Origin: Salinigranum salinum
GTDB taxonomy: Archaea > Halobacteriota > Halobacteria > Halobacteriales > Haloferacaceae
Assembly (NCBI RefSeq): GCF_009176545.1
Contig: NZ_VTOJ01000001.1
Span: 1,674,001-1,738,000, forward strand
DNA length: 64,000 nucleotides
Reading direction: 5' to 3'
The position numbers were made by a program, and so were the translations under genes. The notes below the pieces were generated by a model that was given only the letters and a program-made list of their open reading frames with translations, searched no databases and was not told the origin of the DNA. Positions 28,321 through 36,778 of this stretch are shown piece after piece; the first letter of the stretch is position 1, and every line of letters begins with the position of its first letter.

Positions 28321-28409
28321 TGTCGGCGTGTAACAGGGTATCACGTCTGAGAGACACGCCCTGAGAACTCAGGCGACAGACGGAGGTGTTCAGTTCGTGA
28401 TATGTGCTC

Positions 28410-30668
28410 ATGAACGTACAGTCGAAACTCCCCTCGTGGCTGGGGCGGAGCTACCTGCGACAGTTCGCCGCGGTCGTCCTCGTGATCCTGCTCGTCGTCG
28501 CCGGGGTCGGACTGTTCATCCAGGATATGGTCGGTGCGGAGCTCAAACACGACACACAGGTCGAGATGCAGACGATCGCCGAACTCGAGGCCGACGTCTT
28601 CGCCCAGTGGGTCGAGGAGAACGAACGGACCGTCATCATCCTCTCCGAGGTAGAGGGGCTCGAGGAGTCCGACGCGGTGGCGGTCGATCGTCTGGCCGAG
28701 AAGCAAGAGAGCCTGCCCGGGACGATCCAGGCGCTCCATCTCGTCGACCGTAACTCCGGAACGGTCGTCGGCAGCACCGGCGATGGTGCCACGGGAGCGA
28801 CGCTCGACGGGATGGGCGTCACCTGGACCGACGGCTCGCTCGGCGACGCTGGCCAGACCGCCGCACTCGTCTCACAGGGGTTCAAGCACGACGGAATCGA
28901 GCTCGTCGCCTTCGCCAGCCCCGTCTCCGACTCGAGAGCGGTCGTGATGACGGTCGACGCCACCGAACGCGCGGCACACTTCCGCGACCCCATCGAGGGT
29001 GGCTTCACACAGGTCGTCGACAGTCACGGCGTCGTCGAGTTCGCCCAGGACGACGAGGCGGTCCTCGCCGAGTACGAGGGCGGGACCGACAGCGAGGCGC
29101 TCCGGGCCGGCATCGCCGGCGAGACGGGTGTCCTCGAGCAGGGTGACCTCGTAGTCGGATACGCACCTGTCGAGGGGACCGACTGGGTCGTGCTGACCCA
29201 TGCCCCGAAAGCGAGCGCCTACGCGCTCGTCAACGAGGTCCAGCGGGACCTGTTACTCCTCATCGGGCTGTTCGCGGCTGGGTTCGTCGCCGTCGGCCTC
29301 ACCATCGGGCGGGGGACCGTCAGGGCGCTCGACGACCTCCAGGAGAGAGCCCGCGAACTCGAAAACGGGAACCTCGACGTCTCGGTGGAGACCGACCGGC
29401 GGGACGAGATCGGCCGCCTCTACCAGGCGTTCGGCTCGATGCGCGACTCGATCCGCGCGCAACTCGCGGAGGCGAACGAGTTGACGGCCCATCTGGACCA
29501 GAAGGCCGCCGAGTACGACCGGGCGCTCGAACGGGCGGCCGACGGTGATCTGACCGTTCGAGTCGACCCCACGAGCGAGAACGACGCGATGCGGAAGGTC
29601 GGCGAGGGGTTCAACGAGATGGTCTCGTCCGTCGAGTCCACCCTGCGGGAGGTCCGATCGTTCGCCGACGACGTCGCCGCCGCGAGTCAGGAGGTGACCG
29701 CCAGCGCCGACGAGGTGAGTCACGCGAGCGACGAGGTGGCCGTCTCGGTCCAGGAGATCTCCGACGGCGCGGTCGAACAGGAGGAGGGGTTACAGGAGGT
29801 CTCGAACGAGATGACGGATCTGTCGGCGACGATCGAGGAGATCGCCTCGTCGTCGGCCGAGGTCGCCTCGACCGCCGACCGGACGGCCGAGCAGGCGACG
29901 ACCGGGACCGAGTACGCGTCCGAGGCGATGACGGAGATGGAACGGATCGAACGCCAGAGCGAGCGCTCCGCCACGGAGGTGGCCTCGCTCGACTCGGAGA
30001 TGGATCGGATCGGCGAGGTCGTCTCGCTCATCGAGGGAGTCGCCGAGCAGACGAACCTGCTCGCGCTGAACGCCTCGATCGAGGCGGCCAGCGCGGGCGA
30101 CGCCGGCGAGGGGTTCGCCGTGGTGGCCAGCGAGATCAAGTCGCTCGCCGAGGAGGTGGCCACCTCGACGTCGGAGATCTCCGAACTCGTCGACGACGTC
30201 CAGGCTTCGACCGCGGACGCGGTCGACGACATGGACGAGATGCGCGACCGCGTCGCGAACGGGGCCGAAACGATCGAAGAGGCGCTCGGCGTGCTCGAGA
30301 CGATCGGTGACGACGTCACGTCGGTCAACGCCGGCGTCCAGTCGATCAGCGACGCCACCGACGAGCAGGCGGCCACGTCCGAGCAGGTGGTCGGGGTCGT
30401 CGACGAGGTGATGTCGGTCGGCCAGCAGACCGCCGCGGAGGCGCAGTCGGTCTCCGCCGCCGCCGAAGAACAGACGGCCTCGCTCGCGGAGGTCTCCGAC
30501 AGCGCCGACTCGCTGGCCGACCGCGCTGCCGACCTCTCGACGCTCCTCGACGCTTTCGAACTCGGTGGAGCGGCCCCGGCGAGGGACGTCGACCACGAGG
30601 GGAGCGTGGACGGTGCTGGCGGCGGCCGCGCCGTGACCGACGGGAGCGGCCCGCAGTGGACTGACTGA
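28410..30668 (+). CDS. Methyl-accepting chemotaxis transducer
   Basis: 752 aa from the ATG at 28410. Membrane helix 1 is at about 18-38, followed by a Cache-like extracellular sensor of about 230 residues, helix 2 ([20 protein letters not shown]), HAMP (about 295-345, with a second HAMP-like segment after it) and the long coiled-coil signalling domain. The hairpin tip that binds CheA/CheW is [20 protein letters not shown] then [11 protein letters not shown]. Glu/Gln-rich flanks are the expected methylation sites. The ligand is unknown. It follows the regulator after 89 bp. Confidence 0.95.
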   Translation: MNVQSKLPSWLGRSYLRQFAAVVLVILLVVAGVGLFIQDMVGAELKHDTQVEMQTIAELEADVFAQWVEENERTVIILSEVEGLEESDAVAVDRLAEKQESLPGTIQALHLVDRNSGTVVGSTGDGATGATLDGMGVTWTDGSLGDAGQTAALVSQGFKHDGIELVAFASPVSDSRAVVMTVDATERAAHFRDPIEGGFTQVVDSHGVVEFAQDDEAVLAEYEGGTDSEALRAGIAGETGVLEQGDLVVGYAPVEGTDWVVLTHAPKASAYALVNEVQRDLLLLIGLFAAGFVAVGLTIGRGTVRALDDLQERARELENGNLDVSVETDRRDEIGRLYQAFGSMRDSIRAQLAEANELTAHLDQKAAEYDRALERAADGDLTVRVDPTSENDAMRKVGEGFNEMVSSVESTLREVRSFADDVAAASQEVTASADEVSHASDEVAVSVQEISDGAVEQEEGLQEVSNEMTDLSATIEEIASSSAEVASTADRTAEQATTGTEYASEAMTEMERIERQSERSATEVASLDSEMDRIGEVVSLIEGVAEQTNLLALNASIEAASAGDAGEGFAVVASEIKSLAEEVATSTSEISELVDDVQASTADAVDDMDEMRDRVANGAETIEEALGVLETIGDDVTSVNAGVQSISDATDEQAATSEQVVGVVDEVMSVGQQTAAEAQSVSAAAEEQTASLAEVSDSADSLADRAADLSTLLDAFELGGAAPARDVDHEGSVDGAGGGRAVTDGSGPQWTD

Positions 30669-30791
30669 GCGCAGTCGACTGTGGACCGACTCTCGGCGTC
30701 GACCGCGAACCGACCCTCGGCGGTCGCCGTCTCGTACCAGAGGGATTGAGCAATCACAATCCCCTTAACCCCCGCATCCGTAGCGCCGCGC

Positions 30792-31385
30792 ATGGCCGAG
30801 ATCAACGTCGTGGGACTCAGTATGGGCGTCCTGCTGACGCTCATCGCCGTCGCGCTGCACTACTCCAAGGGAACGGGGTGGCAGTCGACCCAGGACATCT
30901 CTCAGGAGGTCCTCGACCGCCGCGCGGAGACGGTGCCGGAGACGGACTTCCCCGAACCGATGAACCGATCGATCGGCGGGGGTGCCGCCGCCGCGGCCGT
31001 CGCTGCGGGGGGCACTGCCGACGGTGCCGAGCTCGAAGAGGGTGGCGAGGAGACAGTCGAAGAGAGCGGCCCCGCCGACATCCCCGAGGACGAGGTCGAG
31101 TACTTCGAGGTCGAGTTCGTCAAGGAAGGCGAGACGATCGAGCTCGCCAACAACAAGACGATCCTCGAGTCCGGCGAGGACCACGGCTGGGACCTGCCGT
31201 ACGCGTGTCGGCAGGGGTCGTGTGTCTCCTGTGCCGGACAGATCCAGGACGGGCCGAGCGAGGAGTACGTCGTCCACGACAACCAGCAGATGCTCGACGA
31301 CGGCGAACTCGACGACGGCTACACGCTCACCTGCGTGGCCTACCCGCGGGCAGCGTTCTCCATCGAGACCGGCAAGGCACCCTGA
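30792..31385 (+). CDS. Membrane-anchored [2Fe-2S] ferredoxin
   Basis: 197 aa. A hydrophobic N-terminal helix (about 5-23) precedes a linker rich in Gly, Ala and Glu (about 60-95), and a plant-type ferredoxin domain fills the C-terminal half. The cluster ligands are Cys139, Cys144, Cys147 and Cys181 (C-x4-C-x2-C, later C). The anchor and linker suggest electron delivery to a membrane enzyme rather than to soluble partners. A TATA-like ccttaac is about 27 bp upstream. The redox partner is not in the window. Confidence 0.93.
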   Translation: MAEINVVGLSMGVLLTLIAVALHYSKGTGWQSTQDISQEVLDRRAETVPETDFPEPMNRSIGGGAAAAAVAAGGTADGAELEEGGEETVEESGPADIPEDEVEYFEVEFVKEGETIELANNKTILESGEDHGWDLPYACRQGSCVSCAGQIQDGPSEEYVVHDNQQMLDDGELDDGYTLTCVAYPRAAFSIETGKAP

Positions 31386-31533
31386 CACGGGTCCGAGCCC
31401 ACAGCAGTTGTTTCGTCGTTCGACGCGTCCGTGTGCGTGCAGACCCCGCGACCGACGGCGGACCTGTCGATCGGGTCGCGCGGTCCGCGTCGCTCGGTCG
31501 TGACCGGTGACGGCGGGCCTGTCGGATGACAAT

Positions 31534-31542
31534 CGTTATACG
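31534..31542 (+). promoter_or_regulatory. TATA box of tRNA-Arg
   Basis: cgttatacg centred about 29 bp before the first tRNA base. Confidence 0.6.
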
Positions 31543-31566
31543 TCGGTGTTGGCTACGACTGCGTGA

Positions 31567-31639
31567 GGGCCCGTAGCTCAGTGGACAGAGTGCTTGGTTC
31601 CGGACCAAGATGTCGCGGGTTCAAATCCCGTCGGGTCCG
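31567..31639 (+). tRNA. tRNA-Arg (anticodon CCG)
   Basis: A 73-base cloverleaf. The acceptor stem GGGCCCG pairs with CGGGTCC with one G-U, and the discriminator base is G. The D arm contains TAGCTCAGTGGACAGAG. The anticodon stem CTTGG/CCAAG encloses the loop TTCCGGA, giving anticodon CCG (codon CGG). The T arm is GCGGG-TTCAAAT-CCCGT. No intron and no encoded CCA. It forms the left border of the integrated element. Confidence 0.95.
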
Positions 31640-31692
31640 TAGACTTCGAATCGCAGGAAGGCGGTGGGATAGGCTCGAAATTTTAATTCGGA

Positions 31693-31713
31693 TTCGTCAT
31701 GCTGCATGACGAA
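31693..31713. repeat. Left near-perfect palindrome of the element
   Basis: Ten-base arms TTCGTCATGC and GCATGACGAA surround a single T. The right end has a direct copy at 37909-37929 that matches at 18 of 21 positions. The symmetry and position, 54 bp past the tRNA, suggest a recombinase core or accessory site. Confidence 0.7.
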
Positions 31714-31776
31714 CTCTCTGGCTGAGGGGCGTAAATCCGGTTCAATTTGCCTCTAATACAGAGATGAACCCCGCGA

Positions 31777-31803
31777 ATGACGAATTCACTCTGTGTTCGT
31801 CAC
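31777..31803. repeat. Left spaced inverted site pair
   Basis: ATGACGAATTC, then seven unrelated bases, then GTTCGTCAC. The same arrangement with the same seven-base spacing is found at 37890-37916. These look like paired arm sites for the recombinase or an excision factor. Confidence 0.7.
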
Positions 31804-31869
31804 GGTACCCTTCCTGCACGCAGTTCGGAGAATATCTCACAAACGCAATTCACGGGACTGCTGATTCGT

Positions 31870-32307
31870 TCAGGAGTCGAACTCGTCCCAGACCGCCCCC
31901 ATTCGTTCGTACACCCACGGTGCAACCACCCGTGAAATCATCGTCCACAACGAAGTCGGATACTCCCGATTCTCACCGTCTTCGTGTCGGGCTTTTGACG
32001 GGGCGTGAAAGTGGTCCCGTGTGTAGTCCTCACTGTCGTGCCTATCCCATCGACACAACCACTTCTCACCGTGATGGTCTTCGACGTACGAGATGTGGAA
32101 GTCGCCGTTCGTGTACGACTGCACTTCGATGTACGCTTCGGAGACGTACTTCCGAGGGTAGTACTGCCGTTCAAGAGAGATGACAACCGATTCGGGTCGG
32201 TTCGCCGGAAACACCGTCGTGTTCTCGACCCACGACTCGGACGCCAGCAACGACGCGAGCTCCCGAAGGAGCGCCCGGTTCGGTGTCCGGTCGTGCTGTC
32301 CGTTCAC
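31870..32307 (-). CDS. Haloarchaeal element-associated protein with DHFHAP motif
   Basis: 145 aa, partner of the wHTH gene whose stop is 2 bp upstream of this start. It has a mixed alpha/beta core with VVISLERQYYP, YIEVQSYTNGDFHISYVEDH and the conserved CRWDRHDSEDYTRDHFHAP block, rich in His, Asp and Trp. I recognise the pair as recurrent in haloarchaeal genomic islands, but no function is established. A toxin-antitoxin-like or element-regulation role is possible; it is inference from the regulator-plus-partner layout. Confidence 0.82.
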   Translation of the reverse strand: MNGQHDRTPNRALLRELASLLASESWVENTTVFPANRPESVVISLERQYYPRKYVSEAYIEVQSYTNGDFHISYVEDHHGEKWLCRWDRHDSEDYTRDHFHAPSKARHEDGENREYPTSLWTMISRVVAPWVYERMGAVWDEFDS

Positions 32308-32309
32308 CG

Positions 32310-32840
32310 TCAGGCGACTCCTTCGTCGACAGAGGTGTCCTCTCGGGAGCGTCTGAGATCACGAATCTCTCTGCGGATCGCGGCCCAGTTGTTCAGGTCC
32401 AGCCAGACGTTCTCGGCGTCGCCATACCCTCCGTACTCAAGCGGGTCGATCTCGTCGGGAGTCTCGACGCCGTACGTCTCCCGATACGCTTCGTCTTCGG
32501 AGAGCAGTTCACCGAGTCGGTCTCTGTACTCGTCGTCGTCCAGTTCGGAGAGTCTATTGAGTCGCCGCCACTCGAAGTACGACTCGTTTCGCTCGAACGT
32601 CTCCGGATTTTCCGTCATCCGCGTCAACACGCCGATGTCTGCGAGTCGTCGCAGGTGCCGCCGGGCCGAGTTCTTCGAACAGTCTGCTCGCTCCGCAACC
32701 TCCACGACACGGGTCGGCGTGTAGAGTTCGAGTGCAGTCCGGTACACTCGTTCGTCCGCTGGAGCGTTGTCGAGTCGCTCAACGAGGTCTTTCGAGAAGT
32801 CCGAGGAGGGCGGACCACGTTCGTCGTCGGAGGCGTTCAT
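32310..32840 (-). CDS. Winged-helix regulator (DUF7342-like)
   Basis: 176 aa from the ATG at 32840. A winged-helix domain spans about residues 25-90: RVYRTALELYTPTRVVEVAERADCS, then KNSARRHLRRLADIGVLTR. A following FEWRRLNRLSEL and a helical C-terminus complete a family that I recall as DUF7342. Start and partner start are nearly abutting, so it is the first gene of a two-gene operon. It probably controls element genes or its own operon. The upstream region is AT-rich (aatatatttaacg). Confidence 0.85.
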   Translation of the reverse strand: MNASDDERGPPSSDFSKDLVERLDNAPADERVYRTALELYTPTRVVEVAERADCSKNSARRHLRRLADIGVLTRMTENPETFERNESYFEWRRLNRLSELDDDEYRDRLGELLSEDEAYRETYGVETPDEIDPLEYGGYGDAENVWLDLNNWAAIRREIRDLRRSREDTSVDEGVA

Positions 32841-32936
32841 ACACAGTAACACGAGATGCTAATCAATATATTTAACGTTAGCTCATTTATATGAGCGTCA
32901 GTCGATCAGGATGAAGCCAAGAGAGACGACGACTGG

Positions 32937-33030
32937 TTAGAAGTCGTCAACGTACTTTTGTCGCTGTTCCATTTTCTCGCGTTCACAACGTGCTCAGGAA
33001 CAGTGTGCTGAACGTCGAGAAGAAGTCCGG
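32937..33030 (-). pseudogene. Remnant of a second tyrosine recombinase (C-terminus)
   Basis: The minus strand encodes CEREKMEQRQKYVDDF followed by a stop, matching the end of the intact recombinase at 36779 (TEREKMEQRRRYLDQI). Upstream, DVQHTVPEH corresponds to its NVSTAVLDEH. A net loss of about 10 bp between the two blocks removes the catalytic Tyr and shifts the frame. Only the last few dozen codons survive. It indicates an earlier or second integration. Confidence 0.75.
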
Positions 33031-33125
33031 CAGTCGTGAGAGTTCGCATCCACCCTCCATCCGCTGAAACGCCTCAGTCTCCCCAAGTAGGAACTTTGAC
33101 GGAGGGTACAGAAGAGTAGAAAATC

Positions 33126-33410
33126 ATGAGTCCTACCGTCCACGAGATTCGAAACTCGATTCGAGCGGCGACGGGCCGCTTTGAACGGGAGTTCGAGGCA
33201 TCGTTCACGAAGGAGGAATTGCAGGCAATCTGTGAGGTACTCAAGATCACCGTCGACGAGGCAGGGCGTCCGTCAACGACGCGGATGCGCCGACAAATTC
33301 GAGTGCAGGTCGGCATCGCGGAATCGCTGGAGACGGCAGACGACTCCACGTTCCGGAAGGCCGAACTCCAAGCGATCGCTGACGGAGTCGGAGCATCGTT
33401 CGACCCGTAG
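33126..33410 (+). CDS. Small helical protein with an internal repeat
   Basis: 94 aa. Two similar helix-turn-helix-like units, FTKEELQAICEVLKI and FRKAELQAIADGVGA, flank a basic central segment (STTRMRRQIRVQVGI). This resembles SAP-like nucleic-acid-binding helices and occurs in other haloarchaeal islands, but I cannot name a family. It is cargo of the integrated element, between the integrase remnant and the Mrr-type gene. Confidence 0.72.
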   Translation: MSPTVHEIRNSIRAATGRFEREFEASFTKEELQAICEVLKITVDEAGRPSTTRMRRQIRVQVGIAESLETADDSTFRKAELQAIADGVGASFDP

Positions 33411-33706
33411 TCTTCAGTCTCTCGATTAAGTTGCCTTGCTGTGAGTCTCGATGTGATGACCTCGGGTGCGAGTACCTTGTCCTGACCGAGCCGCGCCCTC
33501 TAGAAACCAGTGTCTCCGACTACTACTCAGTCTCTGTCAGTAACGGCGTGACCGATATAGAGGTAGGTTCAGCATCAAAATTCCATCCAATCATCATATA
33601 TTCGAACCTCTCAAGTTTAGAAGCTTAACTGTCATATGAATATCAAATCATTCGTTACTCAAGCTCTTATCATACCGCTTCGAAGTAGGACCAATTCCAA
33701 TAGAAA
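33411..33706 (+). other. AT-rich spacer upstream of the Mrr-type gene
   Basis: No credible gene. The last 130 bp are very AT-rich, with several TATA-like tracts, and probably hold the promoter of 33707. Confidence 0.55.
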
Positions 33707-34585
33707 ATGAGATCAAATAAAGACGAAATACATCATCGGCTCCTCGGTATGAACGGATACGAATTTGAGAAGGCGGTCGCTGATTTATTTGAGCAACGTG
33801 GCTGGGAAACGACTGTCACTAACAAATCACAAGATCGTGGTATCGACATTATAGCGGAGAGGACTGACCCATTTATTGAGAAAATGGTGATTCAAGCAAA
33901 AAAATATGCCTTAGACAATAAAATTGGGAGTCCAGACGTTCAGCAATATAATAGTCTTCGAAGCCAAGTGGACGGAACTGATAAAGTCATAATCGTTACT
34001 ACCTCTTCATTCACGAAGCAGGCAAAAAGCGTGGCTAATGACTTGAATGTGAAATTAATAGAGGGAACAACCCTTTGTGAGATGTTCGCTGAACAGGGTA
34101 TGATAGCTGAACAGAGGGTTGGGGACTCATACCAAGAGGAGTATCAAAATACGAAGAAGACGTTGCTGTGTCCATTTTGTGGGGAGAGAGTAGAACGTTC
34201 TTCAGCTAGCTACATCAATCATATGTCAGACGGGAATTGTCGTGTTCAGGATACTGATAAAATCCAGCCGAGGCGTCCAAATGGAATACCGTCAAGTATT
34301 TGCGATGACGTGAAGCGTGAGTTTGGAATAGAAGATAGAAACAAAAACGATGTCAAAAAGAATGGCAAGGAGCAGGGAGAAAACAATACGTCCACAAACA
34401 AACTGGAAACATTCAGCTGCCCGTTCTGCGATACGGATATAATTCATTCATCATCTGCAGTTATATCTCATCTCTGCAGTGATGAATGTAGTACGTATTC
34501 ATCAGACGATTTACCGGCAGAACGTCCAGAAGGAATCCCACCCTCTATTTGGTGGGATATAAAAGACGAATTTCGTTTGTGGTAG
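33707..34585 (+). CDS. Mrr-type restriction endonuclease fused to two C2HC modules
   Basis: 292 aa. The Mrr_cat core spans about 10-130: NGYEFEKAVADLFEQRGWE, catalytic Asp47 in RGIDIIAE and Gln63-x-Lys65 in VIQAKKY. Two zinc-binding modules with exactly the same spacing follow: C155-x2-C158-x13-H172-x5-C178 and C238-x2-C241-x13-H255-x5-C261. Each is followed by a related tail, RPNGIPSSICDDVKREF and RPEGIPPSIWWDIKDEF. Base composition is far lower in GC than neighbouring genes, and the protein is not especially acidic, both signs of transfer. A defence nuclease that recognises modified or foreign DNA is the best guess. Confidence 0.9.
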   Translation: MRSNKDEIHHRLLGMNGYEFEKAVADLFEQRGWETTVTNKSQDRGIDIIAERTDPFIEKMVIQAKKYALDNKIGSPDVQQYNSLRSQVDGTDKVIIVTTSSFTKQAKSVANDLNVKLIEGTTLCEMFAEQGMIAEQRVGDSYQEEYQNTKKTLLCPFCGERVERSSASYINHMSDGNCRVQDTDKIQPRRPNGIPSSICDDVKREFGIEDRNKNDVKKNGKEQGENNTSTNKLETFSCPFCDTDIIHSSSAVISHLCSDECSTYSSDDLPAERPEGIPPSIWWDIKDEFRLW

Positions 34586-34632
34586 TCTCAAATTCCGATC
34601 CGAGTACCCAGCGCGAATGTTGAGTAACCGAC

Positions 34633-34710
34633 TCGCGCTCTGTATTCAGCACGACCACTGAATCATCCCATAGAGGCTGTCAGAAGTCGCATGCTGAATA
34701 GAAAGGGTCT
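34633..34710. repeat. Dispersed sequence also present near 1023
   Basis: The stretch from about 34636 to 34671 (around CTCTGTATTCAGCACGACC) matches 1023-1058 at about 29 of 36 positions. It also contains TATTCAGCA, with its inverse TGCTGAATA about 40 bp further on. It looks like a fragment of a dispersed haloarchaeal intergenic or IS-derived element; no transposase is nearby. Confidence 0.5.
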
Positions 34711-34786
34711 AATCAGCATAGTTTTCGAGACTAGCTGCCGATTCTCTGATGAGATCTCCACGTAATCATATCCCGAGCACCCTGTC

Positions 34787-35665
34787 TTACGTGTCTCCAA
34801 ACGTCGTCAGAATAGGGGCGTGGTCGCTGTAGGCGTTCTTGTCGTCGAAGGTTCCGAACGCGTCGTGATCATAGCGACTTACTTCGGGGGTGAATTCTTG
34901 AGACGCGAAGATGTGATCAAATCTGCTGTTCTTGAAACTCGTCTGCTCCACCTCAAGGTCAGTGTACCCATGCACGTATCGGAAGGTATCGACCAACCCG
35001 GCATGGCCCAGTCCCTTCAGGATGTTCAGCTCGGCGTTTAGCCAGCGTTTCTGGATCTCCGGATGCTTATCGGCGTGGATGATTGCTTGACCGTCCGGTA
35101 GTTCTTCATCCGGCGAGTTGAAATCCCCGGCAAGAACACGTGGTCGTGACTCGGCGGCCATAATACGGTCGAACACAGTCTCGAGAATCTTGATTTTCTC
35201 TTCACCTTTCATGCTTCCCGGTACCGCCCGGACGTTCCAAACCTCAATCTCGCGGCCACCGATTGAGCATTCAGTCACGAGAATCTTCTCCGGGTAGTGT
35301 GTGGAGAGATGCTTCACGTCGACGTCCTCGTAGGCACCTTCCAGCAGTTCGAGTGGTTTTCGCTGAATCGCATCGGCATCCTGGACTGCCGTGAGATTAC
35401 CGTTGGTGTGGCTGATATCTTGGTGCGGTTGTACGGAACTCTCCCCGAGTTCATGCGCCCACTCAAGTGTATCGGCGATACCCTCATACCCCAGTTCGGT
35501 TCGGACAAGCTCCCGCCAGAGTTCACGCTGATGCGCGTTTACCTCCTGGAGCATGATGATATCCGGTTGCGGATCGTAGCGTTTCAGGAACTCAATCTGC
35601 TGTCGTGCCCGGGCAGGCCAACCGTTCGGTAAGGCCCCAGCGACGTTCCATGACAGTATTCTCAC
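34787..35665 (-). CDS. Exonuclease-endonuclease-phosphatase (EEP) family protein
   Basis: 292 aa, start GTG at 35665. The EEP fold residues are visible: Asn7 in SWNVAG, Glu41 in LQEV, the GDFNSP block and the terminal SDHAP with His282. This fits a metal-dependent nuclease or phosphodiesterase. No signal or membrane segment is present. It is divergent from a broken paralogue at 35795, with 129 bp between the starts, so the pair arose by duplication or by two acquisitions. The target (DNA, RNA or nucleotide) is unknown. Confidence 0.9.
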   Translation of the reverse strand: MRILSWNVAGALPNGWPARARQQIEFLKRYDPQPDIIMLQEVNAHQRELWRELVRTELGYEGIADTLEWAHELGESSVQPHQDISHTNGNLTAVQDADAIQRKPLELLEGAYEDVDVKHLSTHYPEKILVTECSIGGREIEVWNVRAVPGSMKGEEKIKILETVFDRIMAAESRPRVLAGDFNSPDEELPDGQAIIHADKHPEIQKRWLNAELNILKGLGHAGLVDTFRYVHGYTDLEVEQTSFKNSRFDHIFASQEFTPEVSRYDHDAFGTFDDKNAYSDHAPILTTFGDT

Positions 35666-35794
35666 GGGTACCTATACACTCACCATGACCAATAGTAAAG
35701 ACATAGATGAATTCGAGGTGACAGGCACTTGCCATAGATTTGTGCGATTGTCGCCGGAACAGATAATCAGGGTGAGTGAGAATCCCGATAAGAA

Positions 35795-36707
35795 ATGAAG
35801 CTACTTTCTTGGAACGTTCAAGGGGCGTTCCCTCCCTACACACCCATCGACCGAATCGAAAGCCAAGTCCAACATATTTCGAGAGACAGCTGAGTGCCCC
35901 GATATCATCGCGTTAGACGAGGTCAGCAGACACAGACGTGATGTGTGGAGGGATGAGCTGGTCAATATCGGATAAGACCAGATTGTCCACACGCTCGATT
36001 GGGCAGAAGAGTTAGGCGAATCGGATATCCCTCCACATCAGGACTACAACCATGTTAACGGGAATCTGACTGCAATTCACGAAGATGCAGCCGTACGTAA
36101 CCTCACCCGGTTGCAGCCGAGTATCCGATATGGACCGTGGGACGGTGCGGATTTGAAAGACTGGGACACGAATCTACCAGAGAAAATTCTCCACGCAAAA
36201 ATGGAGCTGGATGACCAGACACTTGAACTCTGGAACATCCGTGCGGTTCCAGGGAGCATGCATGGGGAAGAGAAAGTGAAGATTCTGGAGAACACGTTCA
36301 GCAGAATCATGAAGGGAAGTCAGACTCCGTGTATTCTGACTGGTGACTTCAACTCACCAAATCGGGAGTTAACGGATGGTACCACCATCCCCTGGCGTCA
36401 CAACAAGGAAGGGGACGTCGCCAAACGGTGGGTTGAAGCTGAACTCAACATTCTCCGTGGGTTAGAAGAGAAAGGTATGATCGACGTCTTTCGGCATTGT
36501 CACGGATACGGCGACTTGGAGGTGCTGGACGTGAGTCACGCCACACAGACGGACGACCCGTTAGCAGTCCCCCCAGAGCAAGTCCAAGGAAAGCGGTTCG
36601 ATCACATTATCGCATCGGACGAACTGAATCCAGTCGGTTGTTATTACGATCAGAAGGGATTCAGCTGTAGTGATCACGCACCGATTAATGCGGAGTTCGG
36701 ATTATAA
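35795..36707 (+). pseudogene. Frameshifted and nonsense-mutated EEP-family gene
   Basis: Starts MKLLSWNVQGAFPP in frame, then meets TGA at 35891. Removing one base there restores RDSECPDIIALDEV, so a single-base insertion is likely. A second lesion, TAA at 35973, replaces the residue aligned to Tyr in the intact paralogue's ELGYEG. From there to 36707 the frame is open and retains WNIRAVPGSMHGEEK, LTGDFNSPN and CSDHAP. Homology to the intact protein covers the whole length, so this is a recently inactivated paralogue. Confidence 0.9.
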
Positions 36708-36778
36708 CGGGATGTCTAACAGTCCAATGGTTGTTCTGCTCGCAGCGCTGTAGCCAAGACACGACTCTTCAGTAGACG

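Noticed and set aside
33431..33628. 65-residue frame between the small helical gene and the Mrr-type gene
   Set aside because: Serine-rich, no promoter or ribosome site, and composition unlike either neighbour; treated as spacer.
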